Positions 25,069-33,798 of a DNA stretch of 64,000 bases are shown one piece after another. Made by a program: the position numbers and the translations under genes. Each line of letters starts with the position of its first letter. Within the stretch, counting starts at the first letter, position 1. Origin of the DNA: Prevotellaceae bacterium (GTDB lineage Bacteria > Bacteroidota > Bacteroidia > Bacteroidales > Bacteroidaceae); the NCBI GenBank assembly GCA_031262085.1, contig JAISIN010000025.1:1-64000 (forward strand). Reading direction: 5' to 3'. The notes beneath the pieces were generated by a model, which had not been told where the DNA came from, ran no database searches, and saw only the letters and a list, made by a program, of their open reading frames with translations.

Positions 25069-26583
25069 TTATTTGCTATATGTAAGGGCTGTATTGGGGT
25101 ATTTATACCAATCGGAATCAATTACGCCGCATCCGTTGGCTACCCATGAGCTATACTTGGGGTAGGCTAAGTCGATGCGTTTGGTCTCCTGGCACCACTG
25201 GAATGCATCGAATGAGGGTATGTCCAACACATACGGGTAGTTGGCGTTATAGATATTCTCCGAATCCTTACTGATGTCGTTCTTTCCATTATTCAGTTTG
25301 GGGTCGTACTCTGCTGCTTGCGGGATGACGAACGACTGTATGGTAGTCTCTGTTTCCGGTCGCTCTATATATACGTTTTTGTAGCCGCTCAAGCCGCTAT
25401 TGATGAGCCATTCTTCGTTGATGCCAAACTTGTTGTTGAAGTTGGCACCGACAGCTGCGACACGCAAGAACACGTTGGCATTGCTGGAGTCGTCCGGTTC
25501 CTCGATATAGTAGCGCACTACTACGTCGTTAAAGTCATAGTCGCCTTCAGTGGGATAGTTGTCCTCAAAGATCCAGATGCCTTCGCGGATGGTTCGTCCC
25601 ATTTCCTTATCGGGCGAGGGAAGTTCATTCATAGGTTTCATAGGCGGATTACTTTGGACGAGGAGGAGGATATCGTTATAGTCCATATCAGCCCATCCGT
25701 AAAAGTCTTCGGCTCCATAGATTTGGTATTCTACGCCCATGTATTCAATGGAGCGAATGATACCCATCGTAGCACCCACCAAATTAGCACCATTTCTTGC
25801 TGTTTTTACAATGGGATTGGAGTTGAAATGTGGAGTCGAATATTTGATTCCGTCTTCACCGCTGCTTTTGATGGCAAATCCTACAATGTCTCCTTTGTTG
25901 AATGTACCCAAATATTTACGTGTGCCCAAAGTCGGTTCATTCTTGTTTGATACATCATCAAAGATTAGATTTTCTTCCGATAAAGCGGGAGGTGTGGTAG
26001 CATCTTTTTGGTATACGTAATAATAGATTTTGCAAGTAACGTCACCACCAGCATTCAGAAAACTTACCCATGCTTCTGTGTTATCAGCCTGTGAAACAAG
26101 GTCGGTGCAAGTCTCTAAGCTACCATTGACAGTATTTACTACACCTTCGGGGTAGATATTCAGAATTTTATTCCATAACCCATTGTCGATAGTTATAGGC
26201 GAAGCATCCGTCGTCGCCTTCGTCATCGCCTCCGGCAAAATGCTCCCACTATAATTAATATCCCCCCGATCGAACGTCCTTAGTATGCCGTCGATTGTAA
26301 CATACAACTTAGCTGTGCTTAGCGGTACCGTAATTTGCTTATTAACCGGTGTCCATCCAATCAGAACCGGTGTAGCAACAACATCTCCGTATTCATTATA
26401 CGGGTTTTCAGTAAAGATAGAGACTTTTGCGCTGTCAATAGGCGGCGTTTGAATGTTTACGCTGATCTTGCTGCTCAGGGCAAAATCCTTCTGATCATCA
26501 GGAACTCGTTGATACGCATCCTGTTGGCAACTCGTTGCCAACAATGCGGTTGCAATTGTCATTAGGAAAGCAATTCGTTTCAT
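25069..26583 (-). CDS. LruC-domain lipoprotein (first of three)
   Basis: 504 residues; lipobox ATSC (Cys19). Motif order as in the product of 23404-25014: VSIFTENPYNEYGDV, PVLIGWTPVNK, then WADMDYNDILLLVQ and DNYPTEGDYDFNDVVVRYY, and a C-terminal CQETKRIDLAYPKYSSWVANG. Both DxDxND loops are intact. The 54-bp gap to the middle gene has no terminator, so the two are likely co-transcribed up to the stem-loop at 23307-23375. Its upstream region carries a repeated ATCTTTGCAT element. The function is unknown. Confidence 0.83.
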   Translation of the reverse strand: MKRIAFLMTIATALLATSCQQDAYQRVPDDQKDFALSSKISVNIQTPPIDSAKVSIFTENPYNEYGDVVATPVLIGWTPVNKQITVPLSTAKLYVTIDGILRTFDRGDINYSGSILPEAMTKATTDASPITIDNGLWNKILNIYPEGVVNTVNGSLETCTDLVSQADNTEAWVSFLNAGGDVTCKIYYYVYQKDATTPPALSEENLIFDDVSNKNEPTLGTRKYLGTFNKGDIVGFAIKSSGEDGIKYSTPHFNSNPIVKTARNGANLVGATMGIIRSIEYMGVEYQIYGAEDFYGWADMDYNDILLLVQSNPPMKPMNELPSPDKEMGRTIREGIWIFEDNYPTEGDYDFNDVVVRYYIEEPDDSSNANVFLRVAAVGANFNNKFGINEEWLINSGLSGYKNVYIERPETETTIQSFVIPQAAEYDPKLNNGKNDISKDSENIYNANYPYVLDIPSFDAFQWCQETKRIDLAYPKYSSWVANGCGVIDSDWYKYPNTALTYSK

Positions 26584-26675
26584 GACCTTTTTTATTAGAA
26601 CTTAACTTTAATATAATTTCCCTTAGTTGTAATCACAATAATGTGTGTAAACCTCTTAACTTGTTTATATGCTAC

Positions 26676-26744
26676 AATTCGATGCAAAGATAATGCAAGT
26701 TAGTGTAGCGTAATCTTGTTTGCCCGTTAATTCTATGCAAAGAT
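26676..26744 (-). promoter_or_regulatory. Repeated ATCTTTGCAT element upstream of the LruC genes
   Basis: On the minus strand ATCTTTGCATAGAATT (26744-26729) and ATCTTTGCATCGAATT (26691-26676) agree at 15 of 16 positions. The second continues a full TATCTTTG -7 box. It may be tandem promoters or a duplicated binding site. Confidence 0.5.
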
Positions 26745-26762
26745 GAGCGTCTTTAATGATTT

Positions 26763-27548
26763 TTAAGTATTATATCTGCACAAGGCTTTTTTGAGTTGTT
26801 TGATGGCTTTTTCTGCATCTCCGCTTGTCTCATTGAGGAGTGTCACAAACCGGCTGCCGATGATGGCACCGGCGGCATGTGCACAAGCAGTATCGAAGGT
26901 GGCGCGGTTGCTGATGCCGAACCCTACCATGCGGGGGTTGCGCAGTCCGAGGGCTTCGATGCGTTCAAAGTATGCCTGCTTTTGCCCGTCGAACGATTGC
27001 TGGGCGCCGGTGGTGGCAGCGCTCGACACCATGTAGATAAACCCGTCGGTGTGACGGTCGATTTCGCGTACACGTTCCTCCGAGGTTTCGGGGGTGATGA
27101 GCATGATGATGCGCAGGTCGTAGCGGTCGGCTACGGGTTTGTAGTCGTTCAGGTAGTCGCGAAAGGGAAGGTCGGGGATGATGATGCCGTCGATGCCGTA
27201 CTGCACACATGCCCGGCAGAAGGCATCGAACCCAAACTGCATAATAGGATTGAGGTAACCCATCAGGATGAGTGGGATTTGCACGTCGCGCCGGATGTCG
27301 TGCAGTTGGTCGAACAGGCGGTGGAGCGACATGCCGTTCTTCAAGGCGCGGGTGGCAGCTTCTTGTATCACTACGCCGTCGGCCATGGGGTCGCTGAAGG
27401 GGATACCTATCTCGATCATGTTTACGCCATGTTGTTCGAGGGTGCGGATCACGCGGGCTGTGCCGTCGAAGGTGGGGCATCCGGCACAGAAATAGATGGA
27501 AAGCAAGTTGTGCGGATTGCTTGCAAAGAGTTGATTGATGCGATTCAT
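26763..27548 (-). CDS. trpA: Tryptophan synthase alpha chain
   Basis: Cleaves indole-3-glycerol phosphate to indole and glyceraldehyde 3-phosphate; indole passes through a tunnel to TrpB. 261 residues, TIM barrel. Catalytic Glu46 in MIEIGIPFSDP and Asp57 in MADG are present, as are GYLNPIMQFG and VSSAATTGAQ. It is the last gene of the trp operon, 68 bp behind trpF. No clear terminator follows; the next 180 bp carry the LruC promoter region. Confidence 0.97.
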   Translation of the reverse strand: MNRINQLFASNPHNLLSIYFCAGCPTFDGTARVIRTLEQHGVNMIEIGIPFSDPMADGVVIQEAATRALKNGMSLHRLFDQLHDIRRDVQIPLILMGYLNPIMQFGFDAFCRACVQYGIDGIIIPDLPFRDYLNDYKPVADRYDLRIIMLITPETSEERVREIDRHTDGFIYMVSSAATTGAQQSFDGQKQAYFERIEALGLRNPRMVGFGISNRATFDTACAHAAGAIIGSRFVTLLNETSGDAEKAIKQLKKALCRYNT

Positions 27549-27616
27549 TGTTCAAATTAAAAATTAAAAATTAAAAGAGTAAGCGGGTTGTCTTTTTACT
27601 TCGGGAGGTTGGATGT

Positions 27617-28252
27617 TTAAAGAGCAAGGGGGCATGCCTCCTTGTCATGGTCGGTTAAACATTGAGGGGTGAGGGCGGCGAGGAAAGGGCGCAGCAGGTC
27701 GGGGTCTTTGATGCCGGGTTCCTTTTCAAACCGACTGTTCAGGTCGATGCCGACGAAGCGGGGGTGGTGGAAGTCTTTGATGGCTGCCACGCTGTCGGGG
27801 GAGATGCCGCCGCTGAGCAGAAAGGGGGTGTCGCCGCGGTATTGTGGCAGCAGAGACCAGTCGAAACGGGCACCGGAGCCGCCGTAGGCGGGGGTGGGGG
27901 TGTCGAAGAGGAGGAGGTCTGCGACGGGGGAGTAGGCGGGCGCGGTGGCTACGGTGACGGACTTGATCACTTGGTAGCCTGCCGACTGTAAGGAGCGGCA
28001 CTGTGCGGGCGATTCTTCGCCATGCAGTTGCAGGTAGTCTAAGTCGAAAAGACGGGCGATGCGGAGCATCTCCGCCTCGCTCTCATTCACAAAGATGCCG
28101 ACGCGGCGGGCGCGGACAGGCAGATAGCCGGGCACTTCGCGCACGCACCGGGGCGACTTGGGGTAGAAGATGAATCCCATCATATCTACGCCCAAGTATT
28201 CTACTTGGCGGATGTTATCGGCACGGGTCATGCCGCAGACTTTGATAAGCAT
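27617..28252 (-). CDS. trpF: Phosphoribosylanthranilate isomerase
   Basis: Amadori isomerase that turns phosphoribosylanthranilate into CdRP, the fourth step to tryptophan. 211 residues, TIM barrel. It starts MLIKVCGMTR with the catalytic Cys6; the general acid Asp lies in LLLFDTPTP; the phosphate-binding loop is LLSGGISPDS. The final 15 or so residues after AALTP are longer than usual. It is separated from trpC by 144 bp containing a 23-bp tandem repeat, the largest gap in the operon. Confidence 0.96.
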   Translation of the reverse strand: MLIKVCGMTRADNIRQVEYLGVDMMGFIFYPKSPRCVREVPGYLPVRARRVGIFVNESEAEMLRIARLFDLDYLQLHGEESPAQCRSLQSAGYQVIKSVTVATAPAYSPVADLLLFDTPTPAYGGSGARFDWSLLPQYRGDTPFLLSGGISPDSVAAIKDFHHPRFVGIDLNSRFEKEPGIKDPDLLRPFLAALTPQCLTDHDKEACPLAL

Positions 28253-28293
28253 ATCAGCTATATATTATATATGGTGTAACACTGTTTCCAACA

Positions 28294-28385
28294 AAGAGGT
28301 CTTGCAGTCTCCTGCGAGGAAGTCTCGCAGTCTGCTGTGAAGAGGTCTCGCAGCCTGCTGTGAAGAGGTCTTGCAGCCTGCTGTG
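28294..28385. repeat. 23-bp tandem repeat inside the trp operon
   Basis: Four units start at 28294, 28317, 28340 and 28363 (AAGAGGTCTCGCAGCCTGCT plus GTG). The last two differ at one base and the first two are more diverged. The repeat lies between trpC and trpF on the transcribed path. The open frame that runs through it has no ribosome site or family and is not a gene. Confidence 0.9.
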
Positions 28386-28396
28386 AAGATGTATTG

Positions 28397-29269
28397 TTAC
28401 CTCTTCTCTTCGTCGGCGGTATTCGGTGCGGATTGTACGGCTTCAATAAGCTCCCGCAGTGCCTCTCCCGGCGCTTCGGTTTTCATGAACGTTTCGCCGA
28501 TCAGGAAGCCGCGGTAGCCTGCCTTGCGCAGCCGTCGGATGGTGTCGGGGTGAGAGATGCCGCTTTCGGAGACGAAAATCTGTGTGTCGCCCCGTCCCGA
28601 ATGTAGCGTCTCCTGTCCGCCGATATGCAGTGTATCGTGGGCAGCAAAGCGGAAGGAGTTCTCCACGTCGGTGACGAAGCTGCCCAGATGGCGGTTGTTG
28701 ACGCCTACCATGTCGGCGTCGGGGGTGATGTAGGGCAGCTCGTCGGGGCTGTGCACCTCGAGTAGCACCTCCAAGCTGAGGCGGTGGGCTTGTGTGAGGA
28801 GCGTAGCGCACTGCTCCCGTGTGAGGCAGGCGGCGATGAGTAGCACGGCGTCGGCTCCGACGATGCGGGCTTGCAGCAGTTGGTACTCGTCGATGATGAA
28901 GTCTTTGCGCAGGATGGGGATGTCGACCAGCGGACGCGCCGTGCGGATGTCGCGCAGGGATCCACCAAAGAAATGCTCGTCGGTGAGGATGGAGAGGGCG
29001 GCGGCGCCGGCGCGTTCGTAGGCAGGGACGATGCGTTCGGGACGTGCCTCTTGCTTGATCCAACCTTTAGAGGGCGAGCGGCGTTTGAACTCGGCAATGA
29101 TGCCGACCGGTGAGTCTGCCAGCGCCCGGCGCATGCTGCGACGCGGTGTGTCGCACTCGAACATGGCTTCGTCTGCCAGCGCGTGCAACTGTTTCGGAGA
29201 GACAGCTTGCTTTTGCCTCTCCACTTCCGCCCGTTTGTGGGCGATGATGTCGGTGAGTATATCTTTCAT
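28397..29269 (-). CDS. trpC: Indole-3-glycerol phosphate synthase
   Basis: Closes the indole ring of CdRP. 290 residues, TIM barrel: IIAEFKRRSPSKGWI (Glu and Lys), LRKDFIIDEYQL, LLEVHSPDEL, VGVNNRHLGSF and FVSESGISHPDT, then GFLIGETFMK for the phosphate. Compared with the usual length of about 260, it carries roughly 20 extra residues (around HDTLHIGGQETLHSGRGDT) just before the VSESG strand. The insert has an internal DTLH/ETLH echo. All catalytic residues remain, so activity is expected. Confidence 0.95.
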   Translation of the reverse strand: MKDILTDIIAHKRAEVERQKQAVSPKQLHALADEAMFECDTPRRSMRRALADSPVGIIAEFKRRSPSKGWIKQEARPERIVPAYERAGAAALSILTDEHFFGGSLRDIRTARPLVDIPILRKDFIIDEYQLLQARIVGADAVLLIAACLTREQCATLLTQAHRLSLEVLLEVHSPDELPYITPDADMVGVNNRHLGSFVTDVENSFRFAAHDTLHIGGQETLHSGRGDTQIFVSESGISHPDTIRRLRKAGYRGFLIGETFMKTEAPGEALRELIEAVQSAPNTADEEKR

Positions 29270-29296
29270 TGGAAATTAAAAACTGAAAGTTGAACA

Positions 29297-30292
29297 TTAA
29301 CTATTGAGCGCGACGAACCTTTTCAGCGTCTGCAGCGCCCGTCCGCTTTCGAGCGATTGGCGGGCAATGTCGATGCACTCTTCGATCTCTTTGTCGGTTT
29401 CGACGGTTTGAATGGCGAAGGCGGCGTTAACCAGCACGCACTGTTTTTGCGAATCGGTGGCATGGTTTTCGAGTACAGCATCGAAGATGTGCGACGCTTC
29501 CTCTTGGGTCGTGCCGCCGAAAAGCTCTTCGGGACGTGCGGCAGTGAAGCCCAATTGTGCGGGGCGATAGATGCGTTCGTAGCGGCGCGTCATGACCTTG
29601 AACTCGTTGGTAAGCGAGATTTCGTCGTAGCTGTCGAGGCTGTTGACTACGGCAAAGTCGATGCCCATCTTGTGAAAGACGTTGGTGTAGAGGCGCATCT
29701 GGGCAAGGTCGGCTACACCCAGCAGTTGGTAGGCAGGACGGGCAGGATTGACTAACGGACCGAGCAGGTTGAAGAGTGTGCGCACACCCAACTGTCGGCG
29801 CACGGGGGCAACAAACTTCATGGCAGCATTGAACAGCGGTGCATGTAGGTATGCCATGCCGCAACCGTCGAGGCTGCGCCGCAACCGGTCGACGTGGGTC
29901 GTGAACCGCACGCCGTGTTGCTCCATGACGTTGCTGGCGCCACTGACGGAGGTGGCACCCACATTGCCGTGTTTGGCAACTTTGTAGCCGGCACCTGCCA
30001 CGACGAAGCAGGCGCAGGTCGATATGTTGAAGGTGTTCTTACCGTCGCCACCCGTGCCTACAATGTCGATGACGCGATGAGGCGACAGATCGACCGGGAT
30101 GGCGGTCTCCATGTAGGCTTGGCGGAAGCCGATAAGTTCGTCGACCGTGATGCCGCGCATCTGAAAAGCGGTGAGTAGCGCCGCTACCTGTGCGTCGGGG
30201 TATTGCTCGCGAGTGATGTTGAGGAGCAGTTGTCGGGTCTCTTCGCCCGTCAGCTCTTCGTGATTGAAGAGGCGTGTGAGTATATTTTTCAT
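29297..30292 (-). CDS. trpD: Anthranilate phosphoribosyltransferase
   Basis: Joins anthranilate to PRPP. 331 residues from the ATG at 30292, which overlaps the trpG stop as ATGA; an in-frame start five codons upstream is unlikely. The PRPP-binding DIVGTGGDGKNTFNIST and VAKHGNVGATS motifs are intact, as is GVRTLFNLLGPLVNP. TrpG is not fused to it, unlike in enterobacteria. The gene is 27 bp ahead of trpC. Confidence 0.97.
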   Translation of the reverse strand: MKNILTRLFNHEELTGEETRQLLLNITREQYPDAQVAALLTAFQMRGITVDELIGFRQAYMETAIPVDLSPHRVIDIVGTGGDGKNTFNISTCACFVVAGAGYKVAKHGNVGATSVSGASNVMEQHGVRFTTHVDRLRRSLDGCGMAYLHAPLFNAAMKFVAPVRRQLGVRTLFNLLGPLVNPARPAYQLLGVADLAQMRLYTNVFHKMGIDFAVVNSLDSYDEISLTNEFKVMTRRYERIYRPAQLGFTAARPEELFGGTTQEEASHIFDAVLENHATDSQKQCVLVNAAFAIQTVETDKEIEECIDIARQSLESGRALQTLKRFVALNS

Positions 30293-30876
30293 CTGTTGTT
30301 TAACCAATTATTCATAATCTCTTTGCCCGTCGGGGTGAGTACCGATTCGGGATGAAACTGTACGCCGCAAATGTTGTATGTGCGATGTCTGAGCGCCATG
30401 ATGTGCCCTTCGGCATCGTCGGCAGTGATTTCGAGACACTCGGGAAGCCCTTCGGCATCTACCACCCACGAGTGGTAACGTCCCACGGACAGTCGGGAAG
30501 GTAATCCCGCAAACAACGGTTCTTCGGGCGAAACGCGTACCGGGGTCTGTACGCCATGATAGACCTGTTCCAGATTCTTTAGCTTAGCGCCAAACACCTG
30601 CCCGATGGCTTGGTGCCCCAAGCAGATGCCGAGTATAGCCTTATCGGCGGCATAAGTCCGAATGACCTCTAAGAGCAGTCCGGCTTCTTCGGGAATGCCC
30701 GGTCCGGGCGAGAGGATGATGCGGCTGTATGCTGCCAAGTCTGCCAACGCAAACTTATCGTTGCGCAGCACGTCGGGGGTATGTCCCAGCTCCCTCATGA
30801 GATGCACCAAGTTGTAGGTGAAAGAATCGTAGTTATCGATGATAACCGATTGAATCGATTGACAATTATTTTCCAT
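30289..30876 (-). CDS. trpG: Anthranilate synthase glutaminase subunit
   Basis: Supplies ammonia from glutamine to TrpE. 195 residues from the ATG at 30876, which overlaps the trpE stop as TGATG; the reading frame stays open further upstream inside trpE but that part is not coding. The class I glutamine amidotransferase triad is visible: Cys in GICLGHQAIG, and His with Glu in VQFHPESVLTP. ILSPGPGIP is the oxyanion region. Coupled translation with trpE fits the 1:1 complex. Confidence 0.96.
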   Translation of the reverse strand: MENNCQSIQSVIIDNYDSFTYNLVHLMRELGHTPDVLRNDKFALADLAAYSRIILSPGPGIPEEAGLLLEVIRTYAADKAILGICLGHQAIGQVFGAKLKNLEQVYHGVQTPVRVSPEEPLFAGLPSRLSVGRYHSWVVDAEGLPECLEITADDAEGHIMALRHRTYNICGVQFHPESVLTPTGKEIMNNWLNNR

Positions 30877-32294
30877 CACATCCTTTCCGCCATCACGATG
30901 GCTTGCTTGAGTGCGCCCAACTTGTTGTTCACCTCTTGTAGTTCGTACTCCTCGTCGCTTTGTGCCACGATGCCTCCCCCTGCTTGAAACCAGAGCACTC
31001 CGTTTCGGCTGACGAAGGTGCGGATGGTGATGGCTTGATTGAGTGCTCCGTTCAGTCCAATGAACCCGATGCAACCACCGTATGCTCCGCGATTGTGCGG
31101 TTCCAGTTCGCTGATGAGCTGCATGGCACGCACCTTGGGAGCGCCGCTCAAGGTGCCGGCGGGGAAGGTGTCGATAAAGGTGCGGATGGGTCGGGCGTCG
31201 GGATTGAGCGTTCCGCTGACACGGCTTACCAAGTGTATGACATGACTGTATAGTTGAATCTCTTTGAAGAAATCGACCTTTACGGGGAAGCAGTTGCGTG
31301 AGAGGTCGTTACGAGCCAAATCGACCAACATCACGTGTTCGGCATTCTCTTTGGGGTCGTCGCGCAGGTATTGCATGTTTCGGTTATCATCTGCCGGATT
31401 ACCGGTGCGTCGTGCCGTTCCGGCTATGGGGTCGATGTATGCCTGTCTGCCTTCGATGCGGCAGTGCGTTTCGGGCGAGGAGCCGAAAATGCGGAAGCCG
31501 CCAAAGTCGAAATAGAACAGGTAGGGCGAAGGATTGATGCTGCGCAGCGCACGGTAAAGCTTGAAGTCATCGCCGGTGAAGCGCTGCTCGTAGCGGCGCG
31601 ACAGAACGATTTGAAACACATCGCCCCGCTTGCAGTGGGCAATACCGGCTCGGATGTTGGCGCGATGTTCATCGTCGGTGAGCGAGGAGGTGGTGGCGCC
31701 CACGGCATGAAAATCGTAGGCAGTGTAGTTGCGGTTGAGGATGGCACGCTGCACCATGTCGAGGCGACTCTCTTCGCCGTCGGCAAGCATCTCGAGCAAC
31801 AGCATCTCGTTGCGGTAGTCGTTGAATACGATGAGATACTTATACAGAATATACAGCATGTCGGGGGCATCGTTTTTCTCTTCACGGCTATCCTTCACGG
31901 GAATCTCCTCGAAGTAGCGCACGGCATTGAACGAGGTGTAACCGTATAGTCCGCAGTAATCGGCGTATTCGCCTGTGACGCTGAACCGACCGATGAAGGC
32001 TTCGAGCGCATCTTCTACGCTAAAAGCGGTTGTCAGCGGATGCTCTTCTCTGCTGCCGTCGGGTAGGCGGAAGATCGCCGTGCCGTGCTCAATGGCAATG
32101 CTTGCCACCGGACAGAGGCCGATGAACGAGCGGTTGTTCTCTGTGCCGTGATAGTCGGAACTCTCCATCAAAGCGCTTTGTGGAAAGACGTCGCGCACCT
32201 TCAGGTAAGTACTCACCGGCGTGTGCAGGTCGCCCAGCATGGTGCGATGAACAGCACGGTAGGACAATTTTGGAACGTTATCTATATGCTTCAT
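30876..32294 (-). CDS. trpE: Anthranilate synthase component I
   Basis: Converts chorismate to anthranilate. 472 residues. The feedback-tryptophan motif is LMESSDY (equivalent to LLES), and the chorismate-binding part shows DVFQIVLSRRYEQ, IAGTARRTG, HVMLVDLARNDL, TFPAGTLSGAPKVRAMQ and YGGCIGF. It is complete and shares one base with trpG. The 71-bp gap to trpB has no terminator. Confidence 0.97.
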   Translation of the reverse strand: MKHIDNVPKLSYRAVHRTMLGDLHTPVSTYLKVRDVFPQSALMESSDYHGTENNRSFIGLCPVASIAIEHGTAIFRLPDGSREEHPLTTAFSVEDALEAFIGRFSVTGEYADYCGLYGYTSFNAVRYFEEIPVKDSREEKNDAPDMLYILYKYLIVFNDYRNEMLLLEMLADGEESRLDMVQRAILNRNYTAYDFHAVGATTSSLTDDEHRANIRAGIAHCKRGDVFQIVLSRRYEQRFTGDDFKLYRALRSINPSPYLFYFDFGGFRIFGSSPETHCRIEGRQAYIDPIAGTARRTGNPADDNRNMQYLRDDPKENAEHVMLVDLARNDLSRNCFPVKVDFFKEIQLYSHVIHLVSRVSGTLNPDARPIRTFIDTFPAGTLSGAPKVRAMQLISELEPHNRGAYGGCIGFIGLNGALNQAITIRTFVSRNGVLWFQAGGGIVAQSDEEYELQEVNNKLGALKQAIVMAERM

Positions 32295-32365
32295 ATTTGC
32301 TTTTTATTGTTATCTATATCTCTAATTATTCATCATTAGCTTTATTCTCATTCACTACGTGCTTG

Positions 32366-33547
32366 TCAATGATCAATTCCCAAATAGGTTCCCATATCCT
32401 TGTCTCCCCGTCCCGACACGGTGAGAACTACGATGTCGGTGGGTTTGAACGAGAGTTTGGGCAGTGCACCCAGTGCATGGGCGCTCTCTAATGCGGGGAT
32501 GATGCCTTCCAAGCGTGTTAGTTCGTAGGCTGCCCGGATGGCTTCGTCGTCGTTGACAGCCAGTACGAGGGCGCGTTTTCGGGCAGCCAGATAGGCGTGC
32601 ATGGGTCCGATGCCCGGATAATCCAATCCGGCAGAGATGGAATAGGGTTCTTCTATCTGTCCGTCTTCGTTCTGAATGACGTAGGTGCGCGCACCGTGTA
32701 TAATGCCCATCTTTCCAAGTGCAATGGTGGCGGCGGTCATGCCTGTTTCTATGCCTTTGCCTCCGGCTTCTGCCAGCACAATTTGTACGGAGGGGTTGTC
32801 TACGTAGTGGTAGATAGTGCCGGCGGCATTGCTCCCTCCTCCCACGCAGGCAATGAGATAGTCGGGACAATCTCGCCCTTCTTGCGACAGGAGTTGCTTC
32901 CGAATTTCTTCGCTAATGACCGACTGTAGGCGCGCCACCATGTCGGGGTAGGGGTGTGGACCTACGGTAGAGCCTATAATATAATAAGTATCGGCGGGAT
33001 GACAGCACCAGTCGCGGATGGCTTCGTTGGTTGCATCCTTGAGTGTCATGTTTCCCGAGGTGACAGGTACTACCGTAGCGCCCAGCATCTTCATCTTCTC
33101 TACGTTGATGTGTTGCCGTTCGACGTCGGTCTTTCCCATGTAGACTACACACTCCATATTCATCAGGGCGCATACGGTGGCGGTGGCTACTCCGTGCTGT
33201 CCGGCACCGGTCTCGGCAATGATGCGTCGTTTGCCCATGCGGCGGGCAATGAGAATCTGCCCGATGGTGTTGTTGATCTTATGGGCGCCGGTGTGGTTCA
33301 AATCCTCGCGCTTCAGGTAGAGGCGGCAGCCGTATCGCTCCGACAGTCGTCGGGCGAAGCAGAGCGGGGTGGGGCGACCTACGTAGTCGCGCAGCAACTG
33401 CTCGTATTCGTGGCGGAACTCTTCGCTTTGCAGTATCGTGAGGTAGGTCTGCTGCAGTTCCGTTACGCATTTGTGGAGAATTTCGGGGATGTAGGCTCCT
33501 CCAAACTCACCGTAATAACCGTCGTTGTTTACTAAAAAAGATTCCAT
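32366..33547 (-). CDS. trpB: Tryptophan synthase beta chain
   Basis: PLP enzyme joining indole and serine to give tryptophan. 393 residues from the ATG at 33547. A TTG 16 codons upstream would put the start inside the attenuator hairpin, so it is rejected. The PLP lysine is in [10 protein letters not shown], the glycine loop is [10 protein letters not shown], and [10 protein letters not shown] and AEAGGKG are present. This is the TrpB1 type that pairs with TrpA. It is the first structural gene of the operon, directly behind the leader peptide and attenuator. Confidence 0.97.
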   Translation of the reverse strand: MESFLVNNDGYYGEFGGAYIPEILHKCVTELQQTYLTILQSEEFRHEYEQLLRDYVGRPTPLCFARRLSERYGCRLYLKREDLNHTGAHKINNTIGQILIARRMGKRRIIAETGAGQHGVATATVCALMNMECVVYMGKTDVERQHINVEKMKMLGATVVPVTSGNMTLKDATNEAIRDWCCHPADTYYIIGSTVGPHPYPDMVARLQSVISEEIRKQLLSQEGRDCPDYLIACVGGGSNAAGTIYHYVDNPSVQIVLAEAGGKGIETGMTAATIALGKMGIIHGARTYVIQNEDGQIEEPYSISAGLDYPGIGPMHAYLAARKRALVLAVNDDEAIRAAYELTRLEGIIPALESAHALGALPKLSFKPTDIVVLTVSGRGDKDMGTYLGIDH

Positions 33548-33578
33548 ATTGTATTGGTCTTGAATTTCTATGAAATGA

Positions 33579-33613
33579 AAAAAGCCCTGTCGCAAGTTGC
33601 GACAGGGCTTTTT
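33579..33613 (-). terminator. trp attenuator hairpin
   Basis: On the minus strand GCCCTGTCGC pairs with GCGACAGGGC around a small loop, flanked by A and followed by six T, ending about 32 bp before the trpB ATG and about 25 nt after the leader-peptide stop. The upstream segment CGACAG inside the leader peptide (forward 33670-33675) is complementary to the CTGTCG of the first arm and could form the competing antiterminator when the ribosome stalls at the Trp codons. Confidence 0.88.
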
Positions 33614-33638
33614 GTATTTTCGAATGGATTCTATTCGT

Positions 33639-33725
33639 TTATATACATACCAGCACTGCTCCCTTACGACTGTCGGAGTTGTAACGGCGCCACCACCAAT
33701 ATGTATTAACGAGTAGAGATTTCAT
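33639..33725 (-). CDS. trpL: trp operon leader peptide
   Basis: A 28-codon frame from ATG (33725) to TAA (33639): it begins [20 protein letters not shown] and ends LVCI. Three consecutive Trp codons (10-12; 33698-33690) sit just before a segment that can pair with the attenuator hairpin. This is the layout of translation-controlled attenuation: tryptophan shortage stalls the ribosome on TGG TGG TGG and prevents termination. It is too short for usual gene calls. Expression is inferred from architecture only. Confidence 0.88.
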   Translation of the reverse strand: MKSLLVNTYWWWRRYNSDSRKGAVLVCI

Positions 33726-33748
33726 TGCTTTTTGTTTTTAAATCGCGG

Positions 33749-33779
33749 CAAAAGTAATCAGTTTGTTTGGAACAGTAAA
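33749..33779 (-). promoter_or_regulatory. Promoter of the trp operon
   Basis: TACTTTTG (33749-33756) with TTTA at the -33 position 19 bases upstream, close to the Bacteroides consensus. The transcript would start about 15-20 bases before the leader peptide ATG. No repressor palindrome is obvious. Confidence 0.6.
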
Positions 33780-33798
33780 GGATTCCTTTCTTTTTTTT

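Noticed and set aside
28258..28446. Minus-strand open frame across the trp operon repeat
   Set aside because: Its repeated peptide simply reflects the 23-bp DNA repeat, and it overlaps the end of trpC.
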